Position numbers and translations under genes: made by a program | Shown: positions 1 through 7,227 of the stretch, in pieces | Position numbering within the stretch: the stretch's first letter is position 1 | How the letters are laid out: each line of letters opens with the position of its first letter | NCBI GenBank assembly: GCA_030592105.1 | Contig: JAUVKE010000034.1 | Span: 1 to 13,236, forward strand | DNA from: Desulfobacteraceae bacterium | Lineage (GTDB): Bacteria; Desulfobacterota; Desulfobacteria; Desulfobacterales; BuS5 | Reading direction: 5' to 3' | Length of the DNA stretch: 13,236 nt | The notes under the pieces: model-generated | Told to the model about the DNA's origin: nothing | Databases searched by the model: none | Seen by the model: the letters and a program-made list of their open reading frames with translations, nothing else

Positions 1-45
1 AATTCAATCATTTCAGCTGATTATAACAACCGTGGGAGAAAACGA

Positions 46-840
46 ATGAGTTTCAATGAGATTCTTGTTGAAGAGAAAAAAAATTTTGTAGTCCTAACTC
101 TGAACAGGCCTGATAGATTTAATGCTTTTACCACTGAAATGTATATAAAATTACTTGAAATTCTTAGTAAAATCGGCCTGGATGAAAAGATTAAAGCAGT
201 TCTTATCACAGGTGCAGGAAAAGGCTTCTGCTCAGGGTCGGATGTGGCGTCAAGATTAGGGGGAGATCTTCAGAATGAAAAAGAGGCGGGACGAGGGAAA
301 AGTCTTCGTCAAATAGAAGATTTGACCAATTTTTTTGGAAACTTTTCCAAGCCTGTAATCACGGCGATAAACGGCCCGGCAGTGGGAGCAGGACTCTCCA
401 TCGCTTTGATAAGTGATATCAGACTGGCTTCGGAAAAAGCACGCTTTGGTGCTGTATGGGTTAAAGTCGGGCTGATACCTGATATGGGTGCTACTTACTA
501 TCTTCCAAGGGTTGTCGGGATAAGCAAGGCGATCGAAATGACCCTGACAGGGGAGCTTGTGGATGCCGCAGAGGCTTTAAGAATCGGACTGGTAAGTAAA
601 GTTGTTCCCCATGATCAATTAATGGACAGGGCTCTTAAAATGACTGAAAGTATAGCTTCAGGCCCTGCTGTTGCAATTAAACTGGCAAAGCGGGCACTCC
701 ACAGATCTGCAAACAATAATTTGCAGATGCAGATGGATTACGAAAGTTATGCCCAGTTTTTTTGCAGACAGACATATGACCATAAGGAAGGTATTAACGC
801 GTATAAGGAAAAAAGGAAGCCTTTGTTTCGAGGAATGTAA
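46..840 (+). CDS. PaaG-like enoyl-CoA hydratase/isomerase family protein
   Basis: This is a 264-residue crotonase-fold protein of normal family length. The first oxyanion-hole strand is GKGFCSGSDV (residues 59-67) and the second is NGPAVGAG (109-116). The two glutamates of classical enoyl-CoA hydratase (rat Glu144 and Glu164) are replaced by Ser118 and Trp138. Asp146 sits in a GLIPDMG stretch like that of PaaG, where the Asp is the catalytic base. The C-terminal pattern DHKEGINAY...F.G also resembles PaaG. I infer a double-bond or ring isomerase acting on a CoA thioester rather than a hydratase; the substrate is unknown. The ATG at 46 is preceded by GGGAG (34-38) at 7 nt. The mutase gene pair follows 199 bp downstream on the same strand, so a shared pathway is plausible. 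The fold is certain and the reaction is not. Confidence 0.88.
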   Translation: MSFNEILVEEKKNFVVLTLNRPDRFNAFTTEMYIKLLEILSKIGLDEKIKAVLITGAGKGFCSGSDVASRLGGDLQNEKEAGRGKSLRQIEDLTNFFGNFSKPVITAINGPAVGAGLSIALISDIRLASEKARFGAVWVKVGLIPDMGATYYLPRVVGISKAIEMTLTGELVDAAEALRIGLVSKVVPHDQLMDRALKMTESIASGPAVAIKLAKRALHRSANNNLQMQMDYESYAQFFCRQTYDHKEGINAYKEKRKPLFRGM

Positions 841-895
841 AAAACAAAGTAAATTTGTACCTATTCAGTTATGCTGATCACTGGCATGCTTCAGG

Positions 896-901
896 TATAA
901 T
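896..901 (+). promoter_or_regulatory. Candidate -10 box upstream of the mutase genes
   Basis: A perfect TATAAT lies at 896-901, with no good -35 hexamer at 16-18 bp upstream (the best is CTGATC at 874-879, 3 of 6 matches). Transcription would begin near 908. That is the left edge of the inverted repeat described next, giving a leader of about 130 nt before the ATG at 1040. It may need an activator. The mutase could also be read from the upstream crotonase gene, because no T-rich terminator is seen between them. Confidence 0.35.
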
Positions 902-902
902 A

Positions 903-990
903 TGAAGCTATAGATGTTCATATAAATAATTTCACCATAGCTCAGTTTCGCCATTTGGCTTTATAAAATTTATTATCTGAACATCTATAG
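903..990. repeat. Hairpin-forming leader element upstream of the mutase
   Basis: CTATAGATGTTCA (908-920) is matched exactly in reverse complement at 978-990. After one mismatch the match continues for 4 bp (922-925 with 973-976), so 17 of 18 pairs form around a loop of about 47 nt. Inside lies AATTTCACCATAGCTCA (928-944), which recurs exactly at 11738-11754. A second stem is possible between TGAAGCTAT (903-911) and ATAGCTCA (937-944), with one bulge. It shares bases 908-911 with the long stem, so the two are mutually exclusive. No cobalamin-riboswitch B12 box was recognised. It may be a dispersed palindromic repeat or a regulatory leader. Confidence 0.6.
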
Positions 991-1039
991 TTACGTAAAT
1001 TTTTAATTTTAAAAAATATGCAAATTGTATGGAGACTTT

Positions 1040-2698
1040 ATGATAAAGGCAGACGATATAACTAAAAAATATATGGAAAAGGAGACCAATTTTTTTACGC
1101 CTTCCGGTATAGAATTAAAGAGTACTTATACACCTGAAGACGTAAAAGATATCGATCAAAAAGAGATAGGTATGCCTGGGGAATTCCCATTTACACGGGG
1201 GCATCATCCTTTAATGTACAGGGGTAAGTTGTGGAATATCCGTGAAATTGCCGGTCTTTCTTCCCCAAAAGCGTTTAATGAAAGATGCAAATACCTCCTT
1301 GAACTGGGCCAGGGCGTTCTTGATTGGGAAATTGATGGACCCACCATGTACGGAATTGAACCGGATCAGCCCTATTCAGCTGGTCAGCTGGGTGTGACCG
1401 GTGTTACAATCCATAGCCTTAAAGATGTTGAGGATCTCAGTAAAGATATGCCCCTTGAGGCTTTAAGTATTTCAAGTGATACTTTTTACCCGGATATCTG
1501 GCAGTCATATATTCTGGTGGCTAAAAAACGTGGTATAGATGTAAGCAAACTCCGGGGAGTGGGTGGTGGTATATTCTATTATGGTCCTGCCATAGCACCA
1601 AGCAAGATGGACTGGCTCCTTAATAAGGGGGAATTTTCCACCTGTGCCAGATGGGGAAATGATTTTATAGAATATATTCTCACAAATATGCCCAAATGGA
1701 ACATATGGTTCACAAGTTCCTATGATTTCAGAGAAGCCGGGGGCAATGCCATGCACGAACTGGCATTTACCATGTCCATCCGTGATGAAATGATCCGGGA
1801 AATGGAAAAAAGGGGGATAAGTGCTGATGCTGTTGCAAGACAGCTTAGCCCCGTATTATCCTGCGACAGAGATTTTTTTGAAGAGATCGCAAAGCTTAGA
1901 GCAGGAAGAAGAATCTGGGCAAAAACACTTAAAGACAAGTTTAATACAACAGACCCCACTGCAATGATGATGAGATTCCATGTTGATGTTTCAGGAAGCA
2001 ATTATACCAGACAACAGCCTCTGGTTAATCTCTCCCGGGGGACACTTGGAACCCTGGCCGCAGTTCTTGGGGGGAGCATGGGAATACAGAATCCATCCTA
2101 TGATGAGGCCTGGGCGATTCCCACTGAAGAAGCTGTCCGGCTGGCGATCAGGACACAGCAGGTTATCCGTTATGAATCCGGAGTCACAAAGGTTGCGGAT
2201 CCCCTTGCAGGTTCATATTACGTGGAATCCCTGACCAGCGAAATCGAAGCCAAAACCATGGAGATGTATAATACAATAGAAGAAATGGGTGGATGGATCA
2301 AAGCCCTGGGAAGCGGATGGGTGGAATCCCAGCTCACAGGCGCTCTTTTAGATGTTCAGAAAAAAGTTGAAAATGGTGAAAAATCTGTTATTGGGGTCAA
2401 CTGTCACACCATTTCTGAGGAAGAAGACTACCAGCCTGAAATCTATGAACCTGATACAACAGATATTAAACAGTATCTTGCCGAATACAAGGAATTAAAA
2501 GAGACCAGGGATATCCCCAAAGTAAAAAAGACATTGGAAAAATTAAGGGACATTGCGGAAAACACAAAGGAGAGCCTGGTTCCTCCTGTGTTTGAAGCCC
2601 TGGAAGCTAATGCCACATTCCCTGAAATTATTGGTGTTCTTCGTCTTGTTGACGGCATGGAGTATGACTGGGCAGGGGAAAGAGAATACCCATTTTAA
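1040..2698 (+). CDS. Coenzyme B12-dependent acyl-CoA mutase, catalytic (large) subunit, divergent
   Basis: This 552-residue protein is the TIM-barrel half of the methylmalonyl-CoA mutase family, without the C-terminal B12 domain, which the next gene supplies. Family blocks include PFTRG (50-54), GQGVLDWEIDGPT (90-102), NMPKWN (216-221), KLRAGRRIWA, and ESGVTKVADPLAGSYYVE. Set against P. shermanii mutase (alignment by eye from memory), Tyr89 becomes Ile70, Ala116 becomes Glu97 and His244 becomes Asp229. Arg82 becomes Lys63. The Gln197-to-Arg207 segment is replaced by an unrelated stretch with about six extra residues (174-204). The separate large and small subunits and the Ile recall 2-hydroxyisobutyryl-CoA mutase, which has Ile90/Asp117 but keeps the His. 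I infer a 1,2-rearrangement of a non-methylmalonyl acyl-CoA. I chose ATG 1040 because GGAG at 1031-1034 lies 5 nt upstream; a TTG at 1025 is in frame but has no such site. Confidence 0.9.
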   Translation: MIKADDITKKYMEKETNFFTPSGIELKSTYTPEDVKDIDQKEIGMPGEFPFTRGHHPLMYRGKLWNIREIAGLSSPKAFNERCKYLLELGQGVLDWEIDGPTMYGIEPDQPYSAGQLGVTGVTIHSLKDVEDLSKDMPLEALSISSDTFYPDIWQSYILVAKKRGIDVSKLRGVGGGIFYYGPAIAPSKMDWLLNKGEFSTCARWGNDFIEYILTNMPKWNIWFTSSYDFREAGGNAMHELAFTMSIRDEMIREMEKRGISADAVARQLSPVLSCDRDFFEEIAKLRAGRRIWAKTLKDKFNTTDPTAMMMRFHVDVSGSNYTRQQPLVNLSRGTLGTLAAVLGGSMGIQNPSYDEAWAIPTEEAVRLAIRTQQVIRYESGVTKVADPLAGSYYVESLTSEIEAKTMEMYNTIEEMGGWIKALGSGWVESQLTGALLDVQKKVENGEKSVIGVNCHTISEEEDYQPEIYEPDTTDIKQYLAEYKELKETRDIPKVKKTLEKLRDIAENTKESLVPPVFEALEANATFPEIIGVLRLVDGMEYDWAGEREYPF

Positions 2699-2718
2699 AG
2701 GATTAAGGAGCCAGATTT

Positions 2719-3126
2719 ATGCAAAAATTAAAAGTTGTGACCGGTAAAATTGGGCTGGATGATCATTTTAGAGGGATTATCGTTGTAAGTGACATTCTGC
2801 GTAAAGCAGGAATGGAAGTAGTTTATCTAGGAGCAGGTCAGAGGATTGATGGTGTAATCAATACAATGATGCAGGAAGATGCCGATGCTGTGGGGCTTAG
2901 CTTTCAGTGCGGCGGTTATGTGCAGATCATGGGGATGTTTATGAAGCGTCTCAAGGAATTAAAAATGGATCATGCTGCAGTCTTTATAGGAGGAACTATT
3001 CATCCCCATGAAATTCCACAGTTAAAAGAACTTGGTATAGATGCTGTTTTTCTTCCAGGATCAACAGAAAAAGATATTTCCACCATTGTTAAACAAAAGG
3101 TGATGGATAAAAAAGCAGCTGCATAA
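2719..3126 (+). CDS. Acyl-CoA mutase, cobalamin-binding (small) subunit
   Basis: This 135-residue protein is a free-standing B12-binding Rossmann-like domain. DxHxxG is seen as DDHFRG (14-19), in which His16 would be the lower axial cobalt ligand. The nucleotide-tail motif GG is present in FIGGTIHPHEIPQLKELGIDA, and PGS stands near the end where PGT is usual. The second family motif, normally SxL before AGGH, here reads SFQCGGY, so the Leu is replaced by Gln. The gene begins 20 nt after the large-subunit stop, with AAGGAG at 2705-2710 and 8 nt spacing, so the two are cotranscribed and should form one enzyme. Split subunits are usual for isobutyryl-CoA, 2-hydroxyisobutyryl-CoA and archaeal methylmalonyl-CoA mutases. 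No MeaB-type G-protein chaperone gene is in the window. Confidence 0.93.
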   Translation: MQKLKVVTGKIGLDDHFRGIIVVSDILRKAGMEVVYLGAGQRIDGVINTMMQEDADAVGLSFQCGGYVQIMGMFMKRLKELKMDHAAVFIGGTIHPHEIPQLKELGIDAVFLPGSTEKDISTIVKQKVMDKKAAA

Positions 3127-3155
3127 TTTTTAAATGTATATACAACAAATATACA

Positions 3156-3196
3156 AAAAACCCCATGGACAATACACTATAGTCCATGGGGTTTTT
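3156..3196. terminator. Bidirectional intrinsic terminator between the mutase genes and dsrP
   Basis: AAAAACCCCATGGAC (3156-3170) pairs perfectly with 3182-3196 around an 11-nt loop. The GC-rich core ends in a run of T on one strand and of A on the other, so it can stop transcripts from both sides. It lies between the two convergent operons. Confidence 0.93.
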
Positions 3197-3239
3197 ACTT
3201 TAAAACTGAAAAAATCTAATCTTTCTATATTTAATCTTT

Positions 3240-4397
3240 CTAGGCAGCAACCTCTTCTTTAACATTAACAGCTATTTTAAAAAGAACAGTTATAATTAAA
3301 AAACCGGTTGCCCATACAGCCAGGGAGATTAAAATCTCAGGGATGGTGGGAACATACTCAGTTACATGGTGCAAAGGTGACGGAACAAAACCGCCTGAAA
3401 TCATACCGAGCCCTTTGTCTATCCATGTTCCTATGAAAAGAATTGTACATGCTATACCAAGGGTAGTCTCGTTTGACCTGGTAACAGGATTTACAAGAAG
3501 AACTATCGATATAAGCATAAAGACTATGGATGCCCACATCCAGGGTACCAGCGCGCCATGGCCATGAATTCCTGCAAACAGGTATTTTAAGTGAACAATG
3601 TGTCCTGGAATATTACTGTAAAAAGCTACAAAAACTTCACAAATCAAAAAGAAAACATTTGCTATAATTGCATATGTAACAATTTTTGCAAGGGTTTGAA
3701 TCGCTTCCTTCCCTGGATCAAAATCTGTTACTTTTTTTAAAATAAAGCATAAAAGAATTAAAAAGGCGGGCCCGGCTGCAAATGCAGAAGCAAGAAATCT
3801 TGGCGCCAGAATTGCCGTGAGCCAAAAATGTCTTCCAGGCAGGCCACAGTAAAGAAAAGCAGTTACTGTGTGAATTCCAAAAGCCCATGGTATGGAAATA
3901 TAGATAAAAGGTTTTACCCATTTGGCAGCAGGAACAGAATTTCTTTCCGCTTCAAGAACATTCCAGCCGACAATGACATTTAAAAAAAGATATCCGTTTA
4001 ATACGATCATATCCCAGAAGAGGACCGATCCTGGGGTAGGATAGAGAATAACATTCAACCCTCTCATGGGCTGACCTAAATCTGCAAGAATGAACATAAG
4101 ACACATGCAGACCGCAGCAATGGCAAGAAACTCTCCCAATATTGTTATTTTTCCAAAAACCTTGAAATCATGAAGATAATACGGAAGGACCAGCATAACT
4201 CCTCCCGCGGCAACACCAACCAGAAAGGTAAACTGGGCAATATAAAAACCCCAGGATACATCCCTGCTCATCCCTGTAATTCCAAGACCAAAAGTAAATT
4301 GCTTTAAATAGCATAAAGCACCTATGCTTATAATAACAAGCAAGAAGACTATCCATGTCCAGTAGTTCTTGTTTCCCTTAAAGGCATTTTCAAGCAT
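3240..4397 (-). CDS. dsrP: DsrP, NrfD-like integral membrane subunit of DsrMKJOP
   Basis: This 385-residue, very hydrophobic protein has about ten membrane segments and belongs to the NrfD/PsrC family. It begins with a short charged stretch followed by a first helix (about residues 15-31). Family-like features include DVSWGFYIAQFTFLVGVAAGG, the ADLGQPMRG loop and IPWAFGIHTVTAFLYCGLPGR. It would exchange electrons between menaquinone and the periplasmic iron-sulfur protein DsrO. It is the last gene of the operon, 23 nt after dsrO, with GAGG 5-6 nt before its ATG. It ends about 45 bp before the shared terminator. Identity rests on family features together with gene order. Confidence 0.96.
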   Translation of the reverse strand: MLENAFKGNKNYWTWIVFLLVIISIGALCYLKQFTFGLGITGMSRDVSWGFYIAQFTFLVGVAAGGVMLVLPYYLHDFKVFGKITILGEFLAIAAVCMCLMFILADLGQPMRGLNVILYPTPGSVLFWDMIVLNGYLFLNVIVGWNVLEAERNSVPAAKWVKPFIYISIPWAFGIHTVTAFLYCGLPGRHFWLTAILAPRFLASAFAAGPAFLILLCFILKKVTDFDPGKEAIQTLAKIVTYAIIANVFFLICEVFVAFYSNIPGHIVHLKYLFAGIHGHGALVPWMWASIVFMLISIVLLVNPVTRSNETTLGIACTILFIGTWIDKGLGMISGGFVPSPLHHVTEYVPTIPEILISLAVWATGFLIITVLFKIAVNVKEEVAA

Positions 4398-4420
4398 AAT
4401 AACCTCAGTAGTGCGAAAAA

Positions 4421-5209
4421 TTATATAATATAATATACAGACGGCTCAGTACCAAGGGTCGGCTTCCGTCTGACAGAATAATTAGATTTGAGTAATTTTC
4501 TTACAGTTGAATTCGGATCATCAAGATCGCCAAAGGCTATGGCACCATTTGATGCCTCGACACATGCCGGCAATTTACCCACAGCAAGCCTTTCTGCACA
4601 AAAATTACATTTTTCCACAACACCTTTCATTCTTGTGGGAAAATCCGGGTTTTGGTGTTCAATGGCAGGCCGGGGATCTCTGAAGTTAAAACTTCGGGAT
4701 CCATAGGGGCAGGCCGCCATGCAGAACCTGCATCCAATGCACCTGTGAAAATCCATCAAAACAATACCATCTTCCCTTTTAAATGTCGCTTTTGTAGGAC
4801 AGGCACGAACACAGGGAGGATTTTCACAGTGATTGCACAATACAAGAAAAGGAAGGTGTTTTACCCTTTCATTTATATATTTATTCTCCGCGTCAGTAAA
4901 AGCATGCTCATACTCTTCCCCCCAGACCCACTTAATCTCATGATTTTTTTCTTCATGGTGGGGTATATTGTGAATGGCGTTACATACTTCAATTACAGGT
5001 TCCATGTCCTCTTTGCTTTTAAATTTGCGAGTATCTATTACCATACCCCAGTGTTTGGCGGGTAGAGCACTTTTTTTGTTAGAATATTCAGGTTTTAGCT
5101 TTACCCCCTCTGCTTTTGATGACGCAAATAGATTAAAAACAGGTGCGGTGCCGATTCCCAGTGCTGAAATTCCAGCTGCCTTTAAGAAGGTTCTTCTATT
5201 ATTTCCCAT
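4421..5209 (-). CDS. dsrO: DsrO, periplasmic iron-sulfur subunit of DsrMKJOP
   Basis: This 262-residue protein starts with a twin-arginine signal (RRTFLK, residues 5-10, then a hydrophobic stretch), so it is exported folded by Tat. Two full [4Fe-4S] motifs are visible: Cys125/128/133/137 and Cys157/160/163/167. A third reads Cys201/204/216 with Ser220 where the fourth Cys is expected. The N-terminal motif of related four-cluster ferredoxins keeps only its last Cys (Cys76, in VCNAIHNIP). In that fold the first and last motifs share ligands, so Cys76 plus Cys201/204/216 would make one cluster, giving three in all. It should relay electrons between DsrJ and DsrP. Its start overlaps the dsrJ end by 11 nt, and AAGGAG within dsrJ serves as its ribosome site. 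Confidence 0.96.
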   Translation of the reverse strand: MGNNRRTFLKAAGISALGIGTAPVFNLFASSKAEGVKLKPEYSNKKSALPAKHWGMVIDTRKFKSKEDMEPVIEVCNAIHNIPHHEEKNHEIKWVWGEEYEHAFTDAENKYINERVKHLPFLVLCNHCENPPCVRACPTKATFKREDGIVLMDFHRCIGCRFCMAACPYGSRSFNFRDPRPAIEHQNPDFPTRMKGVVEKCNFCAERLAVGKLPACVEASNGAIAFGDLDDPNSTVRKLLKSNYSVRRKPTLGTEPSVYYII

Positions 5210-5603
5210 TATTCTTCTCCTTTGGATCTATATGGCAATCCCAGCAATAAGGCGATACTGAAGCGTAATCATGGCATCTGTCACAAAATTTTGTTTTGTC
5301 AGAATGGCACCCAAGGCAAGATTCTTCACCAGTGGAAAGGCTCATGTTATACTCTTTTCCGTTGCTGTTGGTGTAAATTCTTTTTCCTTCCCGCACCACA
5401 GAATTTCTCCAGATATCAAGAACCTGCATATGTTCTTTTTTCATAAATTCTTTAGATTCAACACACTGTCCCGCCGCTTTTGCCTCAGCAGAAAGTTCGA
5501 TTTCAGGCACCGGAGCAGAATTTCCCAAATTGTACAGAAAGGGAGAAATTACAATTAGTATAAATATTATCAATCCGGCGACGATTATTTTTTTATCATT
5601 CAT
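5199..5603 (-). CDS. dsrJ: DsrJ, periplasmic triheme cytochrome c of DsrMKJOP
   Basis: The protein is 134 residues when started at the ATG at 5603. A hydrophobic N-terminal stretch (about residues 6-26) acts as an uncleaved anchor or signal. Three CxxCH haem sites follow near the C-terminus: CLGCH, CDRCH and CWDCH. Cys47, in GQCVES, matches the conserved cysteine known in DsrJ proteins as a possible haem-iron ligand (His/Cys ligation). The frame extends upstream to 5666, but that part lies inside dsrK. I chose 5603 because GGAGG lies 9 nt before it, the membrane segment follows at once, and the overlap with dsrK is then only 8 nt. The alternative ATG at 5612 is less likely. Confidence 0.95.
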   Translation of the reverse strand: MNDKKIIVAGLIIFILIVISPFLYNLGNSAPVPEIELSAEAKAAGQCVESKEFMKKEHMQVLDIWRNSVVREGKRIYTNSNGKEYNMSLSTGEESCLGCHSDKTKFCDRCHDYASVSPYCWDCHIDPKEKNNGK

Positions 5604-7227
5604 CAGCACCATCCTCCATTCCTGGCAGAGGTTCTCCGCGCAGATCCGTTGTTCTGTTTGTTTCACCCGGCAAAATCAGGGCATTTGCAACCAGTTCGTG
5701 AAGCCCGCATACATCAACTTCAGGAACCCAGTATTCCATGAGGGCAGGAAAGACAGCCCTGTCAATGGCGCATACGCAGGAGAGCATATTAACCCCGTGT
5801 TTTTCATGTACATGGCGAACCGCATTTGCCCTGGGAAGCCCACCAGCCATTCTAAGCTCCATATTCTCTCCGGCATTTAACCCGGACCCGCTGCCGCAGC
5901 AAAAAGTCTGTTCTCTTATTGTATTTGGAGGCATTTCATGAAAATTATTACAGACATTCTTTAATACATATCGTGGTTCTTCAAGCATTCCCATACCCCT
6001 GGCAGGGTTACAGGAATCATGATAAGTGACAATCTGATTATCATTTCTACCCGGATCAAGTTCAAGCTTACCATGCTTTATAAGGTCTGCTGTAAATTCG
6101 GCAATATGAATCATGGAGGTTCCTGATGCATTCTCAAATTTTGTCCCTGTAATAGGGGAAACCGGAGTTTCAAGAAAATCCGCAGGCCCGTTTAGTGTGT
6201 CCATATATTGATGGATAACTCTCCACATATGGCCGCATTCACCACCGAGGATCCATTTTACTCCCAATCGTTTGGCTTCTGCATACATTTTTGAATTCAA
6301 ACGTTTCATTGTTTCATGGGAGGTGAAAAAACCAAAATTGCCGCCTTCTGAAGCATATGTACTCCAGGTAACATCAAGCCCGTATTTTTCCTTCAAATAA
6401 TGAAAGAATACCATATATCCCATACATGTATAGGTACCCGGATCTGCAAATACATCCCCTGACGGGGTGATAAAAAGGATATCCGCCCCTTTCTTGTTCA
6501 TCTGGGGAGTTACATCCAGTCCGGTTATCTCTTCGATATCCTCCACAAAAAATTCCAGCATATCTTTATATGCATGGGGCTGAATTCCAAGGTGGTTCCC
6601 TGTTCTAAAACAGTTTGCAACAGGGGTGGCTATCCAGTCAATATTAAGGCCTATAAGGTTAAGGAGTTCCCTTCCCATTATAGTAATTTCGGCTGTATCT
6701 ATACCATAGGGACAAAAGACAGAACACCGCCTGCATTCTGTACATTGAAAAAGATAATACCACCACTCTTTTAAGACATCTAAAGTCAGCTTTCTTGCCC
6801 CTGCAACTTTTCCCAAAAGCTTACCTGCTGTGGTAAAATCATTCCTGTAGACCGAACGGAGGAGCTCTGCTCTTAAAACAGGCATATTTTTAGAGTCACC
6901 GGTTCCGATAAAAAAATGACATTTATCAGCACAGGCACCGCACCGTACACAAATATCCATAAAAATTTTAACACTGCGAAATCGTTCGAGCCTCTCTTTA
7001 AAGCCGTTATGGATAATTTCCTGCCAGTTTTCAGGCAGCTTCCAGTCTTCCTCCAGGGGGTTCCATTTTCGCGCATTGGGAAGACTAAGATAGTCAACGC
7101 TTTTAGGATTTGAAGCATAGCAGTAGATCCCCTTCCTTATATTAACAGGGGTATCCATCCATCCTGTTTTAGGCGGCTTACGATCTATTTTTGCCAAAAA
7201 TTCATCCGGTTTTTTAAGATCATCCAT
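5596..7227 (-). CDS. dsrK: DsrK, cytoplasmic HdrD-like catalytic subunit of DsrMKJOP
   Basis: This 543-residue soluble protein has two classical [4Fe-4S] motifs: Cys93/96/99/103 (CVRCGACADKC) and Cys162/165/168/172 (CTECRRCSVFCP). A C-terminal CCG-type domain of the heterodisulfide-reductase HdrD family follows, with Cys406, Cys443-Cys444 (FCCGSGSG), and Cys484 and Cys486. This domain carries the special catalytic cluster. Another cysteine of interest is Cys331 (GGECGHMW). In sulfate reducers DsrK is proposed to reduce the DsrC trisulfide formed with DsrAB. The final cysteine pair here is CVC rather than the CxxC common in HdrB/D. The start overlaps the dsrM stop by one base (TAATG), with AAGGAG 8 nt upstream. 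Confidence 0.97.
   Translation of the reverse strand: MDDLKKPDEFLAKIDRKPPKTGWMDTPVNIRKGIYCYASNPKSVDYLSLPNARKWNPLEEDWKLPENWQEIIHNGFKERLERFRSVKIFMDICVRCGACADKCHFFIGTGDSKNMPVLRAELLRSVYRNDFTTAGKLLGKVAGARKLTLDVLKEWWYYLFQCTECRRCSVFCPYGIDTAEITIMGRELLNLIGLNIDWIATPVANCFRTGNHLGIQPHAYKDMLEFFVEDIEEITGLDVTPQMNKKGADILFITPSGDVFADPGTYTCMGYMVFFHYLKEKYGLDVTWSTYASEGGNFGFFTSHETMKRLNSKMYAEAKRLGVKWILGGECGHMWRVIHQYMDTLNGPADFLETPVSPITGTKFENASGTSMIHIAEFTADLIKHGKLELDPGRNDNQIVTYHDSCNPARGMGMLEEPRYVLKNVCNNFHEMPPNTIREQTFCCGSGSGLNAGENMELRMAGGLPRANAVRHVHEKHGVNMLSCVCAIDRAVFPALMEYWVPEVDVCGLHELVANALILPGETNRTTDLRGEPLPGMEDGADE

Noticed and set aside
841..1039. Cobalamin riboswitch before the B12-dependent mutase
   Set aside because: The gap is about 200 nt, taken up largely by the inverted repeat, and no B12 box or multi-stem core was recognised.
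3217..3242. 11-bp direct repeat TAATCTTTCTA at the dsrP stop codon
   Set aside because: It is short and AT-rich with a 15-bp period; a small local duplication with no sign of function.
5604..5666. Longer DsrJ beginning at 5666
   Set aside because: The added 21 residues would lie in front of the membrane segment and overlap dsrK by 71 nt; the ATG at 5603 has a GGAGG site and places the signal/anchor at the N-terminus.
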